Origin: Paenibacillus agaridevorans
GTDB taxonomy: Bacteria > Bacillota > Bacilli > Paenibacillales > Paenibacillaceae
Direction: 5' to 3'
Assembly: GCF_003112455.1 (NCBI RefSeq)
Contig: NZ_BDQX01000339.1
Location: 72,853 to 136,852 of the forward strand
Length of the DNA: 64,000 nucleotides
The translations under genes and the position numbers were made by a program. Below the pieces are notes generated by a model. It was not told the DNA's origin and made no database searches. It was given only the letters and a program-made list of their open reading frames with translations. This document shows, piece by piece, positions 41,627 to 50,314 of the stretch (positions within the stretch are counted from its first letter, which is position 1; each line of letters starts with the position of its first letter).

Positions 41627-42265
41627 CTACGACCATGTACGTTTCAACGTTTGCAGATACGCGAATAAAGCTTCGCGGAACGCTTCCATCCCCAAAGCGA
41701 AAGAATGGACGAAGCGAGTCAACTGTTCCGATGTCGTTCCGTTATGGGGAGCCGTCCATCTGCGATCATTAAGATGCCATAACAACCGGGATGACGCGGT
41801 TTGGTAGGACTTGTCCATCTCCTTGTTGTGGCACATCGCAATCAAGTCCCGAAGCAGCCCGTATTCGAAATCGATAAACGTTTGCCGGTTCCTGGCATCA
41901 CCATCATTTTCCTTTAAGAGCACGGCAAGGCGTTCCGATTGGCTGCGGGAAAACAGGAGAAGCTCTTCTTGCCGCGTATGCCAGGAAAGGATGCCGGCAA
42001 ACAAGATCATGGACGCAATCATCTCTAGAAGGTCGCCGACCCGCTCGGAGGAAGAATCCAGAATGAGAATGCCGTGCTTGGAGGCTATGCGAACATAACC
42101 CTCCAGCTCCAACTGTTGGAGCGCAGCACGAATCGGGGTGCGGCTCATATCGAGCCTTTTGCCGAGCTCGATCTCCGAAGTCACGGAACCTCTTGGCAAT
42201 TCTCCGTTCACGATCCAGGAGTGAATATTGTCGTATGCCAGCTGGCGCAGGGTGGGCTTGCCCAT
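41627..42265 (-). CDS. GntR-family (FadR type) regulator 1
   Basis: A 212-residue transcription regulator. The start at 42265 (MGKPTLRQLAYDN) has GAAAGGAAG about 8 bases upstream. Residues 3-65 are the GntR winged helix (LAYDNIHSWIVNGELPRGSVTSEIELGKRLDMSRTPIRAALQQLELEGYV); residues 75-205 are an all-helical ligand domain that resembles FCD but lacks most of its metal-binding His, so the signal molecule is uncertain. It is divergent from a second GntR gene 79 bases away. It likely acts on the sugar-acid cluster to its right. Confidence 0.88.
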   Translation of the reverse strand: MGKPTLRQLAYDNIHSWIVNGELPRGSVTSEIELGKRLDMSRTPIRAALQQLELEGYVRIASKHGILILDSSSERVGDLLEMIASMILFAGILSWHTRQEELLLFSRSQSERLAVLLKENDGDARNRQTFIDFEYGLLRDLIAMCHNKEMDKSYQTASSRLLWHLNDRRWTAPHNGTTSEQLTRFVHSFALGMEAFREALFAYLQTLKRTWS

Positions 42266-42297
42266 GTTCATCTTCCTTTCGACCTGGAGTATCAAGT

Positions 42298-42313
42298 ATG
42301 ATCATCATATAAT
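42298..42313 (+). promoter_or_regulatory. Divergent GntR control region
   Basis: TATAAT (42308-42313) is a consensus -10 for the rightward GntR gene; its -35 (TGGAGT at 42285) is weak. The palindrome ATGATCAT (42298-42305) lies just before the -10, where a GntR repressor could block it. Confidence 0.4.
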
Positions 42314-42344
42314 AGGCAATTGCGGAAAGGAAGATCGGAGCGAT

Positions 42345-42977
42345 ATGACGACAGGAACGACGTTAAGAGATAAAGCTTTCGGGCTTATCAAGCATGGCAT
42401 TGTCAGCGGAGAGTGGGAGGGAGGCACGTTTATTTCGGAGAAGCAGCTATGCGAAAGGCTTCAGATGAGCAAAACGCCGATCCGCTCGGCTCTTGATCGA
42501 TTGGAAATGATCGGACTGGTCAAGCTTGTGGCCAACCAAGGGTTTGTCGTACAGGAAATGTCGCTAAAAAAAATTTTGGACGTCTATCAGCTGCGCCTGG
42601 CGCTCGAAACGTTTGCAGCGAGTCAATTGACGGCCAAGATGGACAGCCCTTATTTTGAGCGATTGGACGAAAATCTGGCGAAGCAGGCCGAGGCGGTAGA
42701 AACACGGGATATCGTCGAATACGTGGAGCTCGACCGGCAATTTCACGAGTTAATCGTGTCGGGGCTGGACAACGAGGAATATTCGGAGGCGATGTCCCGT
42801 CTGCAGGATAAATTTCTGCGAGCCGTCCGGACAACCTTTTACCGCGACCGGAACCGAATGGATGGCAGTCTGGAGGAGCATAAACAAATTCGGAAAGCGT
42901 TGGAGGGCAACGACCCGGCGCTAACCGTTCGACTGATCAGGCAGCATATTCATTTTGTCGAAAAAGTGATGCTCTGA
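42345..42977 (+). CDS. GntR-family (FadR type) regulator 2
   Basis: A 210-residue regulator. The start at 42345 follows ATCGGAG; the long upstream in-frame extension overlaps the divergent gene and is not used. Residues 5-68 are the GntR winged helix (AFGLIKHGIVSGEWEGGTFISEKQLCERLQMSKTPIRSALDRLEMIGLV). Residues 80-205 form an FCD ligand domain with the likely metal ligands in DRQFHELIV and EHKQIRKALEGND and a final HIHFVEK. It lies directly ahead of the dehydratase gene and probably senses a sugar acid or its keto-deoxy product. Confidence 0.9.
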   Translation: MTTGTTLRDKAFGLIKHGIVSGEWEGGTFISEKQLCERLQMSKTPIRSALDRLEMIGLVKLVANQGFVVQEMSLKKILDVYQLRLALETFAASQLTAKMDSPYFERLDENLAKQAEAVETRDIVEYVELDRQFHELIVSGLDNEEYSEAMSRLQDKFLRAVRTTFYRDRNRMDGSLEEHKQIRKALEGNDPALTVRLIRQHIHFVEKVML

Positions 42978-43058
42978 TGTATACAAGTGAGACATCTTGT
43001 AGATCCCATATCGCCATGCTAAGTTAATCTCAACGCTTACATGTGGGAGGATATTGGC

Positions 43059-44207
43059 ATGAGAATAACGGATATACGCACTTATATTGTCGGCAACCCG
43101 TGGAAGAACTGGCTGTTCGTTCAAGTGGATACGGACGAGGGAATAACGGGACTTGGCGAAGGAACGTTGAACGGCTTCGCCAAAACGGTCGAAGCGGCCA
43201 TTCACGAGCTGAAACATCTCGTTATAGGGATGGACCCGTTCGATGTGGAGACCATCTCGCTCAAGATGATTCGGGATGTTTATTCGGACGGAGGTCAGGT
43301 GCAAGGGTCGGCGCTTGCCGCGATCGAGACGGCATGTTGGGATATTATGGGCAAGGCGCTTGGCGTACCGATGTATAAGCTGCTAGGCGGAAAAGCACAT
43401 GACAAGCTGCGTTGTTACGCCAACGGCTGGTACCGCGGAGGAGCAGACGAGGAGAGCTTCTTTAACCAGGCCAAGGAGGTTGTCGACAAAGGGTATACGG
43501 CGCTGAAGTTCGATCCGTTCGGGGCAGCCTGGAGAACGGTGGATCGAAGCGATTTCGCGGGCGCGATCCGCAATATCGCCGCCGTTCGCGATGCAGTCGG
43601 ACCGGACGTCGATATTCTGATCGAGGGGCATAATCGGTTCAGCGTGCACACGGCGCTGCAATTCGCGGACGCAATGGCGCCTTACGAGCCGACCTGGTTC
43701 GAGGCTCCCGTTCCTCCTTATCGAATATCCTCCATGGTGGAAGTGGCGCGGAGAAGCCCGGTTCCCATCGCATGCGGAGAAGATTATTACAACCGCGAAC
43801 AGTTTGCGGAGCTGCTCAAACATGACGCGGTTCATATAATTCAGCTGGAGCCGCAGTTCCTAGGCCTTAGCGCATCCAAACAAATTTGCGGCATGGTACA
43901 TGCGCATAACGGGGTTACCGCTCCGCACAGCGCTCAAGGCCCCGTGTGCTCCATCGTGTGCGCGCACTTGAACATGGCTACGCCGAATTTTTTCCTTCAT
44001 GAAATATTCGACGACTTTAATCATTCGTGGGCGCAAGACATTTTCTCCCCTCCGTTCAAGGTCGAAAACGGATACTTGCAGCCGCCGGAACGTCCCGGCC
44101 TTGGCGTAGAGCTTCAATTGGAGGAAGCGGCCAAATATCCGTATCATCCCGGCCATTGGCTGCCGTTGTTCAAGCAGAATTGGGAGAAGCGGGAACCCGT
44201 CGAATAG
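43059..44207 (+). CDS. Enolase-superfamily sugar-acid dehydratase
   Basis: A mandelate-racemase-group enzyme that removes water from an aldonate to give a 2-keto-3-deoxy acid. The start at 43059 follows GGGAGG. In 382 residues: the N-terminal capping domain (1-120), then the barrel with Lys pair (TALKFDPFG), metal ligands in LIEGHNRF, TWFEAPVPP and IACGEDYYN, and the C-terminal catalytic His in TAPHSAQGPV. The order and spacing fit galactonate- or fuconate-type dehydratases; the first metal ligand appears to be Glu rather than Asp. The operon (dehydrogenases plus FAH hydrolase) suggests an L-fuconate- or related aldonate route. The precise substrate is not readable. Confidence 0.85.
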   Translation: MRITDIRTYIVGNPWKNWLFVQVDTDEGITGLGEGTLNGFAKTVEAAIHELKHLVIGMDPFDVETISLKMIRDVYSDGGQVQGSALAAIETACWDIMGKALGVPMYKLLGGKAHDKLRCYANGWYRGGADEESFFNQAKEVVDKGYTALKFDPFGAAWRTVDRSDFAGAIRNIAAVRDAVGPDVDILIEGHNRFSVHTALQFADAMAPYEPTWFEAPVPPYRISSMVEVARRSPVPIACGEDYYNREQFAELLKHDAVHIIQLEPQFLGLSASKQICGMVHAHNGVTAPHSAQGPVCSIVCAHLNMATPNFFLHEIFDDFNHSWAQDIFSPPFKVENGYLQPPERPGLGVELQLEEAAKYPYHPGHWLPLFKQNWEKREPVE

Positions 44208-44223
44208 GAGGAGGCTGACGAAT

Positions 44224-45219
44224 ATGAAGATGCAAGCCCTTGTCTATGAAGGACCCAAACAAATGAACGTACGGTCGGTAGCCGTTCCTGAACCAGGACC
44301 GGACGAGGTGCTGATCCGCGTGGAGCGGGTCGGCATCTGCGGCTCCGAGCTTAGCGGATATCTCGGCCACAACTCCTTGCGCAAGCCGCCGCTTATAATG
44401 GGACACGAATTCGCGGGCATCGTGGCGAAGACGGGCGAACGCGCAAATGGCTTTACATCCGGTGAGCGGGTTACGGCCAATCCGCTCGTGACTTGCGGAA
44501 GCTGCCGTTATTGCCGGAACGGGGAGTCCCAGTTATGCGGCGCCAGACAGCTGCTGGGCGCCCATCGGCCAGGCGCGTTTGCCGAGTACATTGCCGTGCC
44601 GGCCGAAAATGTCTATCGGCTGCCGGACAATGTAACGATGGAGGAAGGAGCATTAACGGAACCGGTTGCTTGCGCCGTACACGTGTGCCGGCTCCTGCGG
44701 CTGACGCCGGCAGATCGGTTATTGATTTACGGGGCCGGTCCGATCGGGTTGCTCGCGCTTCAAGCCGCGCAAGCGTATGGAGTGAGGAATCCGGGCATCC
44801 TCGACTTGAACGAGGCGAGACTCGAAATTGCGCGCGAGCTGGGTGGCATGGCGGCGACCCGGCTTGAGGAAATAGGTGAGACGGCAAGCTTCGATGCCGT
44901 TATTGACGCGGTCGGCGCGAGTTTTACCAGGCAGCAAAGCGTCTCGGCAGCGCGTTCCGGCGGGAGAGTCGTGTTTACGGGGCTTCACGAAGCGGAGAGC
45001 GCGCTGCCCGTTAACGATATGATCCGCGGCGAGATTGAAGCGAAAGGCGCATTCGCTTATTCGCGGGAGGACTTCGAGACTGCGCTGCAATGGATTTCCG
45101 AGGGCCGAGTGAATTTGACGGCATGGACCGAGACGGCGCCTCTCCAAGAGGGAGGGACCTGCTTTGAGAAGTTGATCGCGGGTCCGGGCAAAACCGCTAA
45201 AATATTTTTGCATATTTAA
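44224..45219 (+). CDS. Zinc-dependent sugar/polyol dehydrogenase (MDR family)
   Basis: A 331-residue medium-chain dehydrogenase oxidising a hydroxyl on a sugar or sugar acid with NAD(P). Catalytic zinc ligands are Cys in VGICGSE and His-Glu in GHEF; structural zinc is held by CGSCRYCRNGESQLC. The Rossmann motif is GAGPIGLLALQAA (about residue 170). It starts 16 bases after the dehydratase stop with a GGAGGAGG site, so the two are co-transcribed. It could oxidise the free sugar or the keto-deoxy acid. Confidence 0.9.
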   Translation: MKMQALVYEGPKQMNVRSVAVPEPGPDEVLIRVERVGICGSELSGYLGHNSLRKPPLIMGHEFAGIVAKTGERANGFTSGERVTANPLVTCGSCRYCRNGESQLCGARQLLGAHRPGAFAEYIAVPAENVYRLPDNVTMEEGALTEPVACAVHVCRLLRLTPADRLLIYGAGPIGLLALQAAQAYGVRNPGILDLNEARLEIARELGGMAATRLEEIGETASFDAVIDAVGASFTRQQSVSAARSGGRVVFTGLHEAESALPVNDMIRGEIEAKGAFAYSREDFETALQWISEGRVNLTAWTETAPLQEGGTCFEKLIAGPGKTAKIFLHI

Positions 45220-45268
45220 AGTGCAAGTTCAAAATGAACCACCTCTTAAAGCAGAAGGAGCGAATATA

Positions 45269-46111
45269 ATGAAATTGTTGCAATTCTATAAGCTTCAGGA
45301 TGAAGAACGCCGCTTGAGAGTCGGACTGCTGAAGGATGGTTCCGAAATCGCGGTATTGCGCGAAGGTTTGACGGCTATGGATATCATTAAAGATTCTGGC
45401 AATCCGTCCTTGCTGGCAGAGGTCGAACATTGCAAGTTGGACGAAGTGAAGCTCCTTCCGCCGGTAACGAATCCCGAGAAAATTATTTGCATCGGGTTGA
45501 ACTACCACGATCACGTTGTAGAATCGAACATGCAGGTGCCCAAGGTGCCTGTGTTATTTCCGAAATACAACAATTGCCTTGCCGGTCATGACGATAAGGT
45601 GGTCATTCCCGAAGAAGTGTCGCAATGCGACTATGAGGTCGAGCTTGCGGTTGTTATCGGACGGACAGCCAGCAAAGTATCGCTGGAGTCCGCGATGGAA
45701 TACGTATACGGTTATACGATCGTAAACGACGTCAGCGCAAGGGACATTCAGTTAAACGAACCGCAATGGACGCGCGGCAAGACGATTGACGGTTTTGCGC
45801 CGACTGGCCCCTGGATCGTAACCGGGGACGAAATAGGAAATCCTGGGCAGCTCGGCATTTCCCTTAAGCTAAACGGCGAGACGATGCAGCATTCGAATAC
45901 GAAGGAACTGATATTCGACGTCCCTTACTTGATTTCGTTCCTATCGCGGACAATCACGCTGCAGCCTGGGGATATCATCAGCACGGGGACGCCGCCTGGC
46001 GTGGGTATGGGTAAAAATCCGCAAGTGTGGCTAAAGGCCGGCGATGTCGTGGAAGCGACGGTCGAAGGAATTGGCACGCTGCGGAACACATTTGCTGCCG
46101 ATCATGGTTAG
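45269..46111 (+). CDS. FAH-family hydrolase, probable diketo-sugar-acid hydrolase
   Basis: A 280-residue fumarylacetoacetase-like enzyme, cleaving a C-C bond in a diketo acid. The start at 45269 follows AAGGAG. It has the lid region and the core motifs ICIGLNYHDHVVES, DYEVELAVVIG, GYTIVNDVSARD, TIDGFAPTGPWIV, and GDIISTGTPPGVGMG, with the usual Glu/Glu/Asp metal site. Close relatives act as 2,4-diketo-3-deoxy-L-fuconate hydrolases or as ureidoglycolate lyases; the operon points to the former. Together with the dehydratase and a dehydrogenase it would split a keto-deoxy sugar acid into pyruvate and a hydroxy acid. Confidence 0.88.
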   Translation: MKLLQFYKLQDEERRLRVGLLKDGSEIAVLREGLTAMDIIKDSGNPSLLAEVEHCKLDEVKLLPPVTNPEKIICIGLNYHDHVVESNMQVPKVPVLFPKYNNCLAGHDDKVVIPEEVSQCDYEVELAVVIGRTASKVSLESAMEYVYGYTIVNDVSARDIQLNEPQWTRGKTIDGFAPTGPWIVTGDEIGNPGQLGISLKLNGETMQHSNTKELIFDVPYLISFLSRTITLQPGDIISTGTPPGVGMGKNPQVWLKAGDVVEATVEGIGTLRNTFAADHG

Positions 46112-46127
46112 GACAAGAGGTGCACAT

Positions 46128-46895
46128 ATGACATGGGAAAATAAAGTCGTAATCGTGACGGGAGGCGGAGGCGGCATCGGGCGGGCGATCGCGCTGAGAT
46201 TCGGGCGCGAGGGCGCTCATGTTGTCCTCGTCGGACGCACGCTTGGCAAAGTACAGGACGTTGCGGCGGAGATTGGGGATGGCGGCGGAAGCGCCGAGGC
46301 GATGGCGGCCGACGTGTCGTCGGAAAGCGACGTTGCCCGGGTCATCGCGGACACGCTTCGCATATTCGGCAGAATCGACGTGATGATCAATAACGCAGCG
46401 GTATGTCCTCAAGTCAGGCTAACGGATATGAGCCTCGACGAGTGGAATGGCGTCATCACGAATAACCTGACATCCGTTTTCCTTTTTTGCAGAGGCGTCA
46501 TACCGGCTATGCTGGCGCAAGGGGGAGGCGCGATCGTCAACGTCAGTTCCGTGCATGCGCTTGCCACGCTTGACGGTTATTCCGCATATGCCGCGTCCAA
46601 GGCCGGGATCGCGGGGATGACCAGGGCCATCGCGCTGGATTACGCCAAACAAAATATTCGCGCCAACACGGTGCTGCCGGGTGCGGTTCAGACGCCGATG
46701 CTGGAAAGCAGCGTAAAAAATCTGGACACCCCCAGAGAAGATATCATGCGCCAGTGGAATGAATCTCAGCCGATCGGTCGGGTAGGTCAGCCCGAAGAAA
46801 TCGCCTCGGTCGTCATGTTCGCGGCAAGCCCCGACAATTCCTTTATGACGGGGGCTACATTGGTAGCTGACGGCGGGATGATCGCGCAGTTATAG
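46128..46895 (+). CDS. Short-chain dehydrogenase/reductase
   Basis: A 255-residue classical SDR. The start at 46128 follows AAGAGG and starts 17 bases after the FAH gene. Features: cofactor motif TGGGGGIGRA (12-21), NNAA, catalytic Ser in NVSSVHA, Tyr-x-x-x-Lys in YSAYAASK, and a C-terminal DGGMIAQL. The Arg after GRT (46-48) suggests NADP use, or either cofactor. In the fucose route of Xanthomonas an SDR makes the diketo acid from the keto-deoxy acid; this gene is the natural candidate here, leaving the zinc dehydrogenase for another step. A terminator follows. Confidence 0.9.
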   Translation: MTWENKVVIVTGGGGGIGRAIALRFGREGAHVVLVGRTLGKVQDVAAEIGDGGGSAEAMAADVSSESDVARVIADTLRIFGRIDVMINNAAVCPQVRLTDMSLDEWNGVITNNLTSVFLFCRGVIPAMLAQGGGAIVNVSSVHALATLDGYSAYAASKAGIAGMTRAIALDYAKQNIRANTVLPGAVQTPMLESSVKNLDTPREDIMRQWNESQPIGRVGQPEEIASVVMFAASPDNSFMTGATLVADGGMIAQL

Positions 46896-46905
46896 AAAAG
46901 TGGAT

Positions 46906-46968
46906 AAAGATGCTTCTTCGATATACGAACCTGTTGCTGCGGGGATGTATTCGGGGGGCATCTTTTTT
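46906..46968 (+). terminator. Terminator after the sugar-acid operon
   Basis: AAAGATGC (46906-46913) pairs with GCATCTTT (46958-46965), followed by T to 46968, with a 44-base loop. The large loop makes it moderately convincing. Confidence 0.5.
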
Positions 46969-46979
46969 AGTGATCAATT

Positions 46980-47010
46980 ATGACAGGCTGTCTTCGGGAC
47001 GTGCTATAAT
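46980..47010 (+). promoter_or_regulatory. Extended -10 promoter of the DUF2252 gene
   Basis: TGCTATAAT (ending 47010) is a consensus extended -10, with ATGACA (46980-46985) 19 bases upstream. Transcription should begin near 47017, about 40 bases before the gene. Confidence 0.6.
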
Positions 47011-47057
47011 ATGGGAATCATAAACATGATTATTATCGCAATCGCGGAGGTGGACTT

Positions 47058-48443
47058 ATGAAGCTGGAAGAGAATATCACGGAAGTGGTCAAGCATACAA
47101 AGCGCAAGTTGAGAGGGTTGACGTTGTCGCGGGTGCTGGAGGAATTCGACGGCGAAATTATGGGACTGAGCGACGAGAAGCGAATGTTGAAGTATAACAA
47201 AATGAGGGGCAGCGCGTATCTGTTTTTCCGCGGCAGCGCTTACTTGTTCTACTTCGACGTAGGCAGCGAATGGCTGCCCTATCATACCGACCCGGAACGC
47301 CCCACGTGGATACAGGGCGATCTGCATTTCGAGAACTTTGGAGCCTTCCGCAGCGGGAAGGGACGCATCGTATTCGACGTTAACGATTTCGACGAGGGAT
47401 GCACGGGCTCCTATTTGTACGATATTCTCCGTATGTCCGTCAGCCTGTACCTGGTTATGGCCGACAATGATCTGTCCGAACAAGAACAGACGGATACGGT
47501 GAGAGCCTACTTGACGGCTTATGCGGATCAGATAAGAAGGTACGCCGACCGCAAGGATGATCCCGGGGATCTTGTTTTCGATGAAGCGACGACCAAAGGC
47601 CCCGTCCGCAAGCTGCTCAGGAAGACGGAGCAGTTGGCCAGCAGCAATTTTATCGAGAAAATAACGCTGGTGGAAGCAGGCCGGCGCATGTTCCGGTGGT
47701 CGGAGGAGATCGAAAAGCCGACGGATGAGGAGCGGGAACTTATCGTAGGCGGCTGGAACGAATATATGAACGAACTTTCTGCCAAGCTTGGGCTTCCGGC
47801 ATCGTTTTACCATATTAAGGACATCGCGGTCAAACACGGCTCGGGTACGGCGTCGACCGGGCTCGATCGGTATTATGTGCTGATGGAGGGCGGAGAAGAG
47901 AACGAGGGACTCGATGACATCATTATCGAGATCAAGGAAGTGCGCGCGCCGGTGCCGGTCTATTTTATGCCGTACGACGAATCGTTCTGGGATGAATTCG
48001 CCCATCAGGGCAAACGGGTCGCGACGACGCAACGGGCGATGCATCACGAGGCGGATCCGTTCCTGGGCCACTTGACGTTGAACGGCCGTCACTTCTACGC
48101 CAGGGAGAGGTCGCCGTACAAGAAGAAGTTGAAGCCGCTCAAGCTGAGGGAACACAAGGATTGGGTCAAGACGGCGGAGACCATGGGCCAAATTACGGCC
48201 AAAATGCATGCTCGGGCCGATGCGGACGTGGAGAGCGGCATTTTGAGCTATCATAGCGAGGAAGAGATCGCCCGGGCCATCGGCAAGGATACCGATTCAT
48301 TCTGCGATGATGTGACTCGGAGAGCTTTGGCCTATTCGCGGCAGGTTGTGGAGGACTACGAGTTGTTTAAGGCATGGAGCGAATCCTGGGAAGCGAATCG
48401 CCGCCGTTCGGCAGCGCGGAGGAGACGCAGGATGAGCCAATAA
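47058..48443 (+). CDS. DUF2252 family protein
   Basis: A 461-residue protein of the widespread DUF2252 family, which has a kinase-like (APH-related) fold and unknown function. Recognisable stretches are MRGSAYLFFRGSAYLFYFD, TWIQGDLHFENFGAFRS, FDVNDFDEGCTGSYLYDILRM and DIAVKHGSGTASTGLDRYYVL. The GDLHFEN and DVNDFDE elements mirror the catalytic and metal loops of phosphotransferases. The heptapeptide RGSAYLF is repeated back to back at residues about 50-65. The C-terminus is very basic (RRRSAARRRRRMSQ). AATCGCGGAGG precedes the start. It is a single gene with its own promoter. Confidence 0.9.
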   Translation: MKLEENITEVVKHTKRKLRGLTLSRVLEEFDGEIMGLSDEKRMLKYNKMRGSAYLFFRGSAYLFYFDVGSEWLPYHTDPERPTWIQGDLHFENFGAFRSGKGRIVFDVNDFDEGCTGSYLYDILRMSVSLYLVMADNDLSEQEQTDTVRAYLTAYADQIRRYADRKDDPGDLVFDEATTKGPVRKLLRKTEQLASSNFIEKITLVEAGRRMFRWSEEIEKPTDEERELIVGGWNEYMNELSAKLGLPASFYHIKDIAVKHGSGTASTGLDRYYVLMEGGEENEGLDDIIIEIKEVRAPVPVYFMPYDESFWDEFAHQGKRVATTQRAMHHEADPFLGHLTLNGRHFYARERSPYKKKLKPLKLREHKDWVKTAETMGQITAKMHARADADVESGILSYHSEEEIARAIGKDTDSFCDDVTRRALAYSRQVVEDYELFKAWSESWEANRRRSAARRRRRMSQ

Positions 48444-48454
48444 TAGGGCGATTA

Positions 48455-48501
48455 TAAGGTCATGACAGCTTGCCGGAGGGCAGGTTATTATGGCCTTTGG
48501 C
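48455..48501 (+). terminator. Imperfect terminator after the DUF2252 gene
   Basis: A long imperfect hairpin: AAGGTCATGA... and ...TTATGGCCTT outer arms, with a better inner stem CTTGCC / GGCAGG. The T-run is poor, so termination may be partial. Confidence 0.45.
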
Positions 48502-48968
48502 CTTTGTACTGCCGAATCTAATCGAGGTCATCACCAAGTTCCGACATCAGCATTTTGCGACGGATGGTCGTAACCGTCACGGTACAACAATTGAGCGAAA
48601 ATACACAATTAAGATGAGGTAAGGGCAATCCATTCACACATTTGTTCATATATACATAAATTTTGGTTCAGAGAGGCCCCGAACGACGATGTGATGCGAG
48701 AATTTGTGTATTTTCGTACAATTCGCTTTGCAGAGGCCCCATTTGTTTAAGAAATGGGGTAGAAATGTACAAATGTGTAGAGAAGAGAGGCCGATGTTCG
48801 AGTCATGCCATGTGCAACCTCGGCAACAAGTTTCTCTGCGGGAAATGGCGAGCCTTAAAAATTTGTTCGGCTAAAGAAGAAGTGCAACTAATTTTATCCA
48901 GATGCGTCTTAGTATTGGGAGTAGAGGCAGATGGTTAGATCAATATGCGGAGGAGGAGCTGTCAGGCC
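48502..48968. other. Gene-free structured intergenic stretch
   Basis: No credible CDS in about 470 bases. It holds a 13-bp perfect inverted repeat, CGAAAATACACAA (48596-48608) and TTGTGTATTTTCG (48704-48716); a direct repeat AGAGGCCCC at 48672 and 48732, with AGAGGCC again at 48786; and a hairpin CCCCATTT / AAATGGGG (48737-48759). It might encode a small RNA or contain regulatory sites for the surface protein that follows. Confidence 0.4.
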
Positions 48969-49817
48969 ATGAAGAAAACCGTAATAGCCATTATGATTGC
49001 CGTATTGTTAAGTATGTCCGCGTCGACTGTGTATGCGGCTGATAAACTAATTATCATTGACGGAGTGACTGTTGCATCCGATGTTAAGCCCGAACTCAAG
49101 AATCAACGGATGATGGTGCCTGTACGAGTTATTAGCGAGAATCTGGGCGCAAACGTCGAATGGTTGAATCCCGAGGTTGTCATTACCAAAGGCGATCTGA
49201 AAGTGACATTATCGATTAACAGCAGCACGGCACAGATGAATGACGACAAGGTACAGCTGGATGTTCGGCCTTACAAAAAAAATAATCGCGTGTTCGTGCC
49301 GCTGCGTTTCATCGCGCAAGCGTTTGGCTGCAATGTCAATTACGCGAACAACATAGTTACTGTCGACACCCCGCCCTTGTTAATTGATGGTGTACAAGTA
49401 CGAGCACTGCAGCACGAATACCACATGACAATGGGGGGCGTTATCTCTCACTATACGGGTCCTTCTTATAATAAATCCATTTATCATATTTTTGCGGAAA
49501 ACAAAGGAGACAAGGTCGAAGCGCCGAAGGATTATTCATGGCGCTACACGATGGATATATTGGGATCCTATTATAAAGGCGCGCAGTTTGACTTTTTGGA
49601 TCAAAAAGGGAAAAGCTTGCTTCGTTACGATGTTTATTCCATCGTTAACGCATTCCCGGCCGAGCTGCTAGCGGAATACCCGCCTATGCTGCTTCATGAT
49701 GTAACCGAGGATCAGTGGTATTTGTTCAACGATACAGCATGGAAATCCATATACGAGATCATGGATACCGCTGAGCAGAATGGCTTCAAGAAAGAGATCA
49801 GCAATACCGTCGTGTAA
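48969..49817 (+). CDS. Exported protein with copper-amine-oxidase N-terminal domain
   Basis: A 282-residue secreted or surface protein of unknown function. The start at 48969 (MKKTVIAIMIAV) follows GGAGGAGGAG; signal peptide to about VYA (23). Residues 30-140 are the repeat called copper amine oxidase N-terminal (stalk) domain: IIDGVTV, RMMVPVRVISENLGANVEW, RVFVPLRFIAQAFGCNVNY. These occur widely on Paenibacillus surface proteins and bind no copper as far as is known. The C-terminal 140 residues are not recognised and have aromatic-rich patches. The following small gene may be in the same operon. Confidence 0.82.
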   Translation: MKKTVIAIMIAVLLSMSASTVYAADKLIIIDGVTVASDVKPELKNQRMMVPVRVISENLGANVEWLNPEVVITKGDLKVTLSINSSTAQMNDDKVQLDVRPYKKNNRVFVPLRFIAQAFGCNVNYANNIVTVDTPPLLIDGVQVRALQHEYHMTMGGVISHYTGPSYNKSIYHIFAENKGDKVEAPKDYSWRYTMDILGSYYKGAQFDFLDQKGKSLLRYDVYSIVNAFPAELLAEYPPMLLHDVTEDQWYLFNDTAWKSIYEIMDTAEQNGFKKEISNTVV

Positions 49818-49876
49818 GGAGAGTCTTATGACTGATCCTGAGGTAAAAAGGAACAACTTCACGAGGAGGAACAAAG

Positions 49877-50263
49877 ATGAGTGAAACAACGAACGCGCCG
49901 CAAGATGGTGGCCGTACATTGACCTACCGAATTACCTCGCAATGGGCAAATTTCGAGAATGAAGCGATTAATGCTTCGCTTATAACGGATATTATCCTTG
50001 CGCTGGACTCCGATGACTTCATTGTTCTCGACCCCAGCGAGCCGGTCGAAGGGAGCAGCTATTTGCAAGCGGCAACGGCGGAGGGCGAGGGCAACGGCTT
50101 TGTGGTTGAGCTACGTCTGGTCAACGACGACGGTACCTTCAAGCATTACGGTTATTCCACCGTGGACAGCAACGAGGTCATCAGGATGTTCCTGCAGTAT
50201 TGGGGGGAGCAGAAGCTGCCCGACTGGAGCAATTGGACGGATATGACGGATCAATTCGAATAA
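49877..50263 (+). CDS. Small acidic protein, unknown
   Basis: A 128-residue soluble acidic protein with no signal peptide or membrane helix. It has an alternating strand pattern in the middle (FVVELRLVNDDGTFKHYGYSTV) and ends NEVIRMFLQYWGEQKLPDWSNWTDMTDQFE. The ending with regularly spaced Trp is reminiscent of small immunity-like proteins, but I cannot assign a family. GAGGAGGAAC precedes the ATG. It starts 59 bases after the copper-amine-oxidase-N gene and is probably co-transcribed. Confidence 0.7.
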   Translation: MSETTNAPQDGGRTLTYRITSQWANFENEAINASLITDIILALDSDDFIVLDPSEPVEGSSYLQAATAEGEGNGFVVELRLVNDDGTFKHYGYSTVDSNEVIRMFLQYWGEQKLPDWSNWTDMTDQFE

Positions 50264-50314
50264 GGCCGACAGGTTAGCTGTTGTTGGGTTTAAACAATCA
50301 TGCCTAAAAACAAT

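Noticed and set aside
41451..41636. A 61-codon minus-strand frame before GntR regulator 1
   Set aside because: No ribosome site and composition is not protein-like; it partly overlaps the regulator's end.
47004..48254. A 416-codon open frame on the minus strand opposite the DUF2252 gene
   Set aside because: It is antisense to a well-conserved protein, has no ribosome site, and reads as low-complexity Arg/Leu/Gln-rich sequence with no family resemblance. It is a codon-bias shadow.
48663..48938. A 91-codon plus-strand frame in the 48.5-48.9 kb gap
   Set aside because: No ribosome site, eleven scattered Cys and no hydrophobic or domain pattern; it crosses the inverted-repeat elements.
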